Assembly (NCBI GenBank): GCA_039566865.1
Contig: CM076957.1
Span: 12,409,896 to 12,473,895, forward strand
Reading direction: 5' to 3'
Length of the DNA stretch: 64,000 nucleotides
From: Aurelia coerulea
Lineage: Eukaryota > Cnidaria > Scyphozoa > Semaeostomeae > Ulmaridae
This document shows, piece by piece, positions 57,056 to 64,000 of this stretch. Numbering within the stretch: position 1 is the first letter of the stretch; every line of letters begins with the position of its first letter. The position numbers and the translations under genes were made by a program. Below the pieces are notes generated by a model that was given only the letters and a program-made list of their open reading frames with translations, had not been told where the DNA came from and searched no databases.

Positions 57056-57692
57056 ATGGTTACAAACCCGATTTCAAAACGGAAAAAAGTTTTCAAGAGA
57101 CCATTCGTCTGCAAGTCTAATAACGCAATTTGGGGCTCAATATTGCCCCCAGAAGTGGAGTGCGCGCCCCCAAAAAATGGGGAATAATTTTGGCCTACCC
57201 CATTTTTCGCCGTAACTCCGTTTTTGCGAGGAGTAAACGGCCGCGGCATGTCAAAAATCGACGGAAAACTGTATTCTTTCACTAACACACTTTAATCTCC
57301 AATTTATCTCTAAAATTCGCCGAATAACGAGCCATTCTGTTTTCAAAGCTGTGGGGGAAATTCTCGAAAATTTCAACTTAGGCCCTTTTTCCACCCAAAA
57401 GGATCGTGCTTGTTTTCCCACTAAATGCACTTGCTAACCCCGGATGAATGATTAAATACCTTAAAAAGGGCTAAAATTGGATCTTCAAAGTGTTTGTTTT
57501 TAATTTCTCAATGTATATACTTCAGAATTAGCGCTAGAGCAACGGCCATTTTTCGTCGATTGTCGTAGCCTAGCAAACTGCAAATCCATAATGGGGCGAA
57601 TCTTGCCTTATTTTGGCAAGATTCATGCCAAGTGTACCAGGGTGTTCATTCGGTTTCGTGACCAGCGTATGACGTCAGAACGCCCTGGGAAC
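57056..57692. other. Unassigned sequence of the inserted segment
   Basis: No gene recognised. Contains CCCCATTTTTCGCC and CCCCCAAAAAATGGGG stretches and ends in the inverted terminus near 57675. Confidence 0.4.
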
Positions 57693-58057
57693 GAGGTTGC
57701 AAATTAAGTAGTGTTGGGTAATTTTGGGGATTTGATTATGAAAATCGATGTTATACGGGCAAATTTGGTGGCTTTCAGCCTCTATCTCATGTCAAAGTCT
57801 TGTTTTCATGCAAAATAGACAAAAATGCCTTGCAGGGTCCATCCTCCAGGGAAGTAAGTCAAATTAAATAGTTTTGGGTAATTTTGGGGTATTGATTCCA
57901 AAAATGAATATCATTATATGGGTACATTAGGCGTCGTTTTGCCTTTACTTCATGTCAAAATCTCGTTTTCAAGCAAATGATACTTAACCATTTGCTTCTA
58001 TGAAACTCAATAGAATCTATGTACAGAAAATAAACTCGTCATTGAATATCTAAACGA

Positions 58058-58993
58058 TCAAGCATCGTAAAGATATATTATCTCTTCATCAAAATCGTTA
58101 TCACTGTAATCGCCATCCATTAGATTGGCCCCATCGTCGTCATCGTCATTCTGAATTTCGTTGGTCAATGGCAGTTCTGCAACATCATCCAGGTAGCAAA
58201 CATTACTCCAAACATCTGATCTCCTCTTATCCCATCCATTATTTGCTGGATTGTCCAGATCCATCATTAAGCAGCCAGCTTGCTAAAAATAGATGTCACA
58301 TAATTTGATCGCAGGATGTGATACCTTAAATTTGACTGACAAGGTGACAGCAAGCTTAAATCGGTTATTCTCTTTTCATTCTCGAACTTCTGCAAAAAAA
58401 ATTTTATTCCTCACTTTGTTAACAAATTGAATCCTTTCATTTCCATATATGGTGCATAGGAACTTTTCCAAGCCTGCCTCGACGTCTTCAGGTACCTGAA
58501 GACTGGTCACCAAATCTGCAAATAGATCTACATATTCTGTCTTTTTAACCATTCAGCTCCAAAAAGGTACTTTCCTCTTTGTAAAGAAGTTAGAAGCATA
58601 ACCATTTTCAGACGAAAGCATGAAGGCCAACGAGTGCTTTTCGATCTCCATGTTTGAAGATGTTGCATCATTTATTTTACTATTGAGACCTGTTCCGTTG
58701 TCAATCAATACTTAGACTCCTGGAAAATGATGGGCAACGAAAAGGGCCACGATATGGATGTCCCCAGAAGGTGCTCTGACCATCACGGAATCTCCAGTTG
58801 CTACATTTGCTGCCTGAACTAGAGCAATCAGCTTTGTATCGGCTTCTTCGTGGTTTCTTTCTAATCTTTCATCAATGAGAACTTCGTCTTCCAAGACTTT
58901 AGTGAAGTGGTATTCGTCAGAGAAGAAGATGGTCTTTCCTCGTAGCTTGGTTTTATCTTCTTCTATCGCTCTTTGGAATAAATTGAATAACAA
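58058..58993 (-). pseudogene. Remnant of the HEADTR-family transposon protein, left copy
   Basis: The frame from 58993 has FFSDEYHFTKVLEDEVLIDE, NHEEADTKLIALVQAANVAT, then APSGDIHIVALFVAHHFPGV. After stops it continues with SSENGYASNFFTKRK and LFADLVTSLQVPEDVEAGLE, and ends in MDLDNPANNGWDKRRSDVWS and a strongly acidic tail (NDDDDDGANL...DNDFDEEI). The order HEEADT, GDIHIV (for DTDVV), SSFF-x-KGK and an acidic tail is the same as in the gene at 1992-7067. Stops and frameshifts make it dead. Confidence 0.75.
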
Positions 58994-59059
58994 TATGCCT
59001 GATTGTCTCCATTCTGAAGGAAACTTGTGAAATTATAAGAAACCTTTACATCATATCTG

Positions 59060-59860
59060 ATCGCTTTAGTTCAGGCAGCAAACGTAGCAACTGAGGATTC
59101 CGTGATGTTCAGAGCACCTTCTGGGGATATCGATATCGTAGCCGTCTTCGTTGTCCATCATTTTCCAGGAGTCCAAGTATTCATTGACAACGGAACAGGT
59201 GTCAATAGCAAAATACACCCGTACCGCTTCTGATCCTGCACCCCTAAATAGATGCAACATCTTAAAACATGGAGATCGAAAAGCATTCGCTGGTTTTCAT
59301 GCTTTCTTCTGAAAATTGTTATGCTTCTAGCTTCTTTAGAAAGGGGAAGTAGCTTTATGGAGAATGGTTGAAAAGACAGAATGTGTAAATCTATTTGCAG
59401 ATTTGGTGACCAGTCTTCAGGTACCTGAAGACGTCGAGGCAGGCTTGGAAAAGTTCCTATGCACCATATATGGAAATGAAAGAATTCAATTTGTTAACAA
59501 AGTGAGGAATAAAATCTGTTTGCAGAAGCTCGAGAATGAAAAGAGAATAACCGATTTAAGCTTGCTGTCACCTTGTCAGTCAAATTTAAGGCTTCACATC
59601 CTGCGATCAAATTATGTGACATCTATTTTTGGCAAGCTGGCTGCTTAATGATGGATCTGGACGATCCAGCAAATAATGGATGGGATAAAAGGGGGTCAAT
59701 TGTTTGGAGTGATGTTTGCTGCCTGGATGATGTTGCAGAACTGCTATTGACCAAAGAAATTCAGAATGACGATGACGACGATGGGGCCAATCTAATGGAA
59801 GGTGATTACAGTGACAATGATTTTGATGAAGAGATAATAGATCTTTACGATGCTTGATCG
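59060..59860 (+). pseudogene. Remnant of the HEADTR-family transposon protein, right copy
   Basis: Inverted copy of 58058-58830. It reads SGDIDIVAVFVVHHFPGVQV and FIDNGTGVNSKI, then, with a frameshift, AFAGFHAF followed by SSFFRKGK, MVEKTECVNLFADLV, LEKFLCTIYGNERIQF, MDLDDPANNGWDKRGSIVWS and the acidic tail with DNDFDEEIIDLYDA. Some positions are closer to an intact family member than in the left copy (for example FFRKGK versus FFTKRK). Confidence 0.75.
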
Positions 59861-60424
59861 TTTAGATATTCAAAGAGGAGTTTATTTTCTGTACATAGAT
59901 TAATTGAGTTTCATAGAGGCAAATGGTCAAGTATCATTTGCTTGAAAACTAGACTTTTACATGAAGTAAAGGCAAAACGATGCCTAATGTACCCGTATAA
60001 TGATATTGATTTTTGGAATCAGCACACCAGAATTACCAAAGTCTACCAAATTTGACAAAATTCCCTTATGGGGAGGAATTTTAACTATTAAGGTATTTTT
60101 GTCTTTTCTGTATGAAAACGAGATTTTGACATGGAATAGAGGCCAAAAATTCCCCAATACGCCCTTATGACATTGATTTTTGGAATCAGTACCCCAAAAT
60201 TACCCAAAACTGCTTAATTTGACTTACTTGCCCGGAGGATGGACCCTACAAGGCATTTGCGTCTATTTTGCATGAAAACTAGACTTTGACATGATACTGA
60301 GGCCGAAAGCCACCGAATTTGCCCGTATAGCATCGATTTTCGTAATCAGCACCCCAAAATTACCCTAAATCACCTAATTTGAATTACTTCCCCGGAGGGG
60401 GACCCTACCCCCATTCTCCGCCTG

Positions 60425-60726
60425 GTCGAATTACATTTCATGGCGCCCAACGTTTCAGAAGCCGAGGAGAGAAAGAGGTTTGCACCGTGCTGCTGTGGTA
60501 TGTGAGTGAAAATATCTGCTTTTGTTGAATTTCTTCGATTCAATTTGGTTCGATTACTTTCATGATACTTCCGCATGCAATGAAATTGGTGTCGTTTTCT
60601 CGCTGAATTTTCGATTCTTGTGTATTTGTTCTTGCCCGTTGTTGGTTTTGATGTTTTGCAGGCTATTTCGAGAACATTTTGATCGTGTTTATTTTGTGAG
60701 TGGGAGGCCTGAATCATTTGTCGATT
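60425..60726. other. Flank of the TIR element; possible small exon
   Basis: An ATG at about 60440 opens a 20-codon frame (MAPNVSEAEERKRFAPCCC) ending at a GTATGT donor-like site, but the next plausible exon brings an early stop. I cannot support a gene. Confidence 0.3.
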
Positions 60727-60948
60727 ATGGCTGAGGAAACGTATGAAGCCCTGGACCTGTTGCTGTTTAGCACAGATGAACAGACTTTGAGCGATTTTTC
60801 TAGCCCTATTGGACTTGATACAGCCCAAACTGACGATTTAAACAAGCGAAAATTGCTCAAACAAATTCGTGACTTTGTGGGGGATTTCCTCGATCAAAAC
60901 AATGAAGCTGAAACTGTGAATTTGAATGAATGGCTTAGGTTCTTTAGT
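60727..60948 (+). pseudogene. Broken acidic ORF of unknown function, first part
   Basis: Starts MAEETYEALDLLLFSTDEQT and runs through LLKQIRDFVGDFLDQNNEAE and LNEWLRFFS until the foldback at 60949. An acidic continuation (NDHEDQSEDGSDDLQNENG) follows the foldback at about 61440-61590, then a LINE, then a Pro-rich end (62645-62730). The frame between the first two parts is off by one, so an intron or small indel is needed. I do not recognise the family. Confidence 0.45.
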
Positions 60949-61425
60949 GCCTGTTTATATGAGGCGAGCTGGCCCGTTAGCGAGCTGGCTCGCCTGCAGG
61001 TGAGATCCTACTATACCTGGTCACAGCTTTGTAAACAGCAGTTTGCGTTTATATGTTTGCCGGGCTGGCCCGTCTTGCCGAGATCCCGGTTATCGAGTGC
61101 CGGGATCCCACCTCAAACGGGCTGACTTTTCTCATATAAACGGAAGAAACAGGCCTGTAACGCACGCGCAGAACACAGTTGATTTGCTAAGTTTCTAAAA
61201 GTGGAGGACCCTTTGTCACATTTGGTGCCAAGGCTGTAATCTTTCTTTTGTAAAAATGAAAGAACAGGAAAATATTTCCTCATTCTTTCAAATTTACACA
61301 AAAGAAAGACTGCATGGGGCACCAAAGGGCCGGGCTAGCTCACTATCGAATCTCTCATATAAAACCGAGCTGGTTTGGAGGTGAGCCAGCTCGCTAACGG
61401 GCCAGCCCGCCGCAAATAAGCAGGC
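60949..61425. mobile_element. Foldback MITE with ~45-bp TIR
   Basis: Left end GCCTGTTTATATGAGGCGAG and its inverted right partner share GCTGGCCCGTTAGCGAGCTGG. Flanks TTTAG and CTTAG may be TSD remnants. The interior contains further inverted blocks (AAGATTACAGCC-type and TTTCTTTTGTAAA with TTTACACAAAAGAAA). It interrupts a coding-looking frame. Confidence 0.75.
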
Positions 61426-61439
61426 CCTTAGACGGGGAC

Positions 61440-61591
61440 CAATGATCACGAAGACCAAAGTGAAGACGGAAGTGATGATTTGCAGAACGAGAACGGTCCT
61501 GGAGGAACGGGATTAGGGATCGATGATATTTTGCGGACCGGAATAGTGGATCAGGAGCCAGGAACTTCAGGATTAATAACAGATAGACCAG
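61440..61591 (+). pseudogene. Broken acidic ORF, second part
   Basis: Frame NDHEDQSEDGSDDLQNENG followed by GTGLGIDDILRTGIVDQEPG and GLITDRP. The LINE at 61592 interrupts after TDRP; removing it joins TDRP to GNREWTPKP at 62648 in frame. Confidence 0.45.
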
Positions 61592-62645
61592 CACGCCTGG
61601 TTTCTTCCTCTAAAAGCATGTCCGTCTTACTGAAGGTATTGGAGGGGGAAGCGAATATTGCTCTTAAATGGTTGGAGGAAAATGAGATGATTGCAAATCC
61701 AAAGAAATTCCAGTCTATTTTGATCAAGAAAGACCGTTCAGATACCAGTGGTTTTGACATTAGCCTTCGTGATAAAAACATCAAAACAGAAAAAACTGTA
61801 AAGCTTTTAGGTATCAAACTAGACAACAAGCTAAATTTTGATCGACATATTTCAGATTTTGCAAGAAAGCTGCCACACAATTGAATGTACTAAAAAGGCT
61901 TAAACAATTTATTGGTTTTGAAGAAAGGAAGACACTTGTTCAAAGTTTCGTTTATTCCAACTTTAATTACTGCCCTTTAGTATGGCATTTTTCATCTGCA
62001 AAGTCGCTGCAAAAAGTCGAACGTATACAAGAGAGGGCATTAAGATTTCTGTTCAATGATAACAATTCTACATATGAAGAGTTATTGACCAAATCAGGTA
62101 AAAATTATATGCACGTTTCTCGTTTAAGAGCTCTTTGTATCGAAATCTACAAAAAACTATGAAGCAACTAAATCCTGTTTTTATGCAAAACATATTTTCT
62201 TTCAAATCATCTGCTAATCTGAGTCGCTCTCAGAGAAATCCACATGATCTGTTACATCATAGACCTAATCAAACTAATTTTGGTACCAATAGCCTATGAG
62301 CCTTAGGGCCTCAAATATGGAATGGACTCCCGAATGAAATGAAGTCTGCTCAAAATATACACATTTTTAAGAGATTGATAAAACAATGGGATGGAATGCA
62401 ATGCAACTGCAACGCATGTCAATTTGAAAAACACAATATCGATCAAAAGTAATTAGAATAAAAGATCCATGAAATAGTATTATTGAAACAGTGTGGCATT
62501 TTAATTAGTTTAGTTATATTGTATATTTGAATAGTTGTAAATATTTTCGAAATTGATTAGCTTCTCATATTTTATATATTTAGAAGCTATTTGTATTATG
62601 CATTTTTTTCGAAATAAAATAAGATGACACACAGCAGACCGGGAA
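61592..62645 (+). pseudogene. CR1-like LINE 3' fragment
   Basis: Plus pieces 61592-61884 and 61881-62162 give LKWLEENEMIANPKKFQSIL, LLGIKLDNKLNFDRHI, then after a frameshift LKRLKQFIGFEERKTLVQSF, NFNYCPLVWHFSSAKSLQKV and ALRFLFNDNNSTYEELL. Downstream stop-ridden sequence matches the tail at 49740-49959, ending CNCNACQF. The family is that of 27131-30895. The 3' UTR ends AATAAAATAAGATGACACAC. Confidence 0.8.
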
Positions 62646-62735
62646 ACAGGGAATGGACACCAAAACCTGATAGTAGAAGACCAGGAAACAGGGAATGGAC
62701 ACCGGAACCTGGGAATGCAGGACCCTAATTCCCAA
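62646..62735 (+). repeat. Two tandem ~46-bp units encoding RPGNREWTPxP
   Basis: GGAAACAGGGAATGGACACC occurs twice. In the frame that joins the acidic ORF across the LINE, it encodes RPGNREWTPKPDSRRPGNRE-like repeats and stops at 62730. From 62736 to 63110 nothing else is supported. Confidence 0.6.
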
Positions 62736-62957
62736 GTAATTTCTTGAAAGTCAATTGCAAGGGATTCAAGATGTACCCCAAGGAGCAGAAGAAAGGCAAA
62801 ATCAAAGAGATATCATTGGAAAACCTAAGGCAAAGTTATCAAAAGAGCAAAGATGGTCACCCATAAATCAGCCTCGTATAAGCCCAGGAATAGGAAAAAG
62901 ATTTTTCTATATACAAGCAAATCATAGCTAAATACAAAACAAATATACATTACTTTC

Positions 62958-63017
62958 ATGCCATTCACAGCGGGAAAAGACACGTGGTCATCTAGTTCCC
63001 ACTGTGAATGGCATTTA
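62958..63017. repeat. Perfect-stem hairpin
   Basis: ATGCCATTCACAG(C)GGGAA is followed, after about 20 bases, by TTCCCACTGTGAATGGCAT; a roughly 19-bp stem. It may be a small foldback remnant. Confidence 0.6.
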
Positions 63018-63109
63018 CATTTCTCTAACAATTCAACAGTTAAAAAAAAAAACAAAAAAAGGGAAAGGGGAGTCGCTGCCACGGTATTATTATCATGCGC
63101 ACGGAGAAA

Positions 63110-64000
63110 CATTCGCAGGCAATATTTACAGCATTGTTATTCGAATCGCTTCGTCTTTTCAATGAACGAAATTGTAGCTTCAGTTAACATTCGGTTTGTT
63201 ATGATATTCAGATCAGCATTTCCATATAAAAGTAAATCGCACAAAAATTTGATTCCATGTCTGTAATATCTAAATCTGGGACTTCTGCAAGCTGACGGAA
63301 GAGATCTATGTGTTCCAGACCAAATTGGGGGCAGTGCAGGAGAAAGTGCTAATCATCTTCATTTTCGTTTTCAACAACCGAGAAGAGAGAAGTGTCATCA
63401 GCAAACAATTTAACTCCACCAGCTACATTTTCAGTGAGATCATCGATATAGATAAGAAATAATAAGGGACCAAGAACCGAGCCTTGCAGAACACCTGCAG
63501 ATACTGCTACCCATTCCGAACTTCTCCCATTTAATAACACGTGCTGTTTACGATCTTTTAGATAGTTCATCACAAGGTTAAGAAGATTCCTAGATATACC
63601 TTTACACTCTGGCTTGTATATCAATCCTTCATGCCAAACCCTATCAAAAGCCTTTCACACGTCTAGAAATACTGCCCTAGTTTCCTTGCTTGGATTTGCC
63701 TCGAAAGCACAGTAGATCTGATGAGTTATTGATAGCCATTGGTTAATACCAAAATCATTAGGCCGAAATCCTGATTGGTTAGGTGTGATGAGACCATGGT
63801 TGCAGAAATGCTCATACATTGAATCGAAAATTAATTTTTCAAATATTTTGCCAAATATTGGCAGAAGCGAGATAGGACGATAGTTTTCCTTACATTGCCT
63901 GCTATTTTTTTGTGCACGGGTAATACATTAGCTCTTTTCTAAATGGAAGGGTAGACTCCTGTTTAGTTTCCAAGCACTTCTCAAAAATTAAACACAACGG
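63110..64000 (-). pseudogene. LINE L reverse transcriptase (LINE E family), runs off the window
   Basis: From 64000 downward the minus strand shows SNYRPISLLPIFGKIFEKL-like pieces in shifted frames. It then gives LLNLVMNYLKDRKQHVLLNG, SAGVLQGSVLGPLLFLIYID and VKLFADDTSLFSVVENEN (63624-63349). After an internal deletion it jumps to HFLLHCPQFGLEHIDLFRQL and ends at about 63110. Compared with LINE E (47940-50500) it lacks the thumb region. Confidence 0.75.

Larger units (their letters stand above)
53743..57692. mobile_element. Inserted segment with CTCGT-CCCAG termini
   Basis: Begins TCTCGTCCCCAGAGTGAG and ends with CGCCCTGGGAACGAGGTT, an imperfect inverted pair, and separates the left TIR of the 53516-60424 element from its next repeat unit. 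Its own coding content is not recognised. It holds a Penelope-like element, a LINE fragment and anonymous DNA (53760-54055, 57056-57692). Confidence 0.5.
53516..60424. mobile_element. Second long-TIR element, decayed, with relatives of the 1352-7556 protein
   Basis: Left end CAGGCGGAGAATGGGGATAG and the inverted right end (60405-60424) share about 230 bp of high similarity. Inside lie subterminal repeat units of about 170-190 bp containing GGTAATTTTGGGG and GCAAAATAGAC: one in the left TIR, two more at 57715-58000, and three at 59925-60424 inverted. The gene remnants at 58058-58993 and 59060-59860 occupy opposite strands. Sequence 53743-57692 looks inserted. No TSD is clear. Confidence 0.7.
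57700..60424. repeat. Large palindrome with ~1.1-1.3-kb arms
   Basis: The left arm (about 57700-58830) is the inverse of the right arm (about 59068-60424), at roughly 85-90% by eye. Both arms hold the same C-terminal gene part and subterminal repeats. The centre (58830-59068) holds the upstream part of only one copy. Confidence 0.8.

Overview
The window looks like animal DNA with no recognisable housekeeping gene: an A+T-rich, intron-containing eukaryotic sequence built almost entirely of transposable elements, many nested in one another. The mix (several EEP-type LINE families, LINEs with a restriction-like endonuclease, a GIY-YIG Penelope-like element with hammerhead-like motifs, long-TIR DNA transposons, foldbacks and small hAT/TTAA MITEs) suggests a marine invertebrate, most likely an anthozoan cnidarian. 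That assignment is an inference from repeat types only.

Layout. 1-1340: unassigned, with a tRNA-like SINE. 1352-7556: a 6.2-kb element with ~305-bp, ~99% identical terminal inverted repeats (TIRs) and one four-exon gene for a ~1,535-aa protein with two Cys/His finger-like pairs and a C-terminal HEADTR...EDTD...HAFTGAD domain. 7557-9860: LINE remnants, one carrying a foldback MITE (8773-9226). 9860-14345: non-coding repeats, hAT-like elements and minisatellites. 14345-21046: stacked LINE fragments; one carries at 15265-15510 a second copy of the foldback that shows massive one-strand T-to-C change. 21047-32100: an 11-kb TIR element with a 9-bp TSD, inserted into an RLE-type LINE and itself containing a CR1-like LINE, which contains a foldback, which contains another 9-bp-TSD element. 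32101-36540: RLE-type LINEs, AAT microsatellites and Penelope-like ends. 36541-44790: an RLE-LINE split by a 7.0-kb near full-length EEP LINE (L1-like ORF1, PHD-endonuclease-RT ORF2), itself split by another LINE. 44790-52365: more LINEs and a foldback. 52579-53436: a TTAA-flanked MITE. 53516-60424: a second long-TIR element whose decayed gene encodes the same protein superfamily as the 1352-7556 element, arranged as a large palindrome and interrupted by Penelope-like and LINE insertions. 60425-64000: a broken acidic/Pro-rich ORF, a foldback and two LINE fragments.

Functionally, the LINE proteins (endonuclease plus reverse transcriptase) copy their own RNAs, the Penelope-like protein pairs an RT with a GIY-YIG nuclease, and the two long-TIR elements carry a candidate nuclease/transposase that I cannot assign with certainty to a named superfamily. 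The observations most worth following are the 1352-7556 element and its relative at 53516-60424, the apparent fossil of A-to-I RNA hyperediting at 15265-15510, and the five-level nest at 20770-33110.
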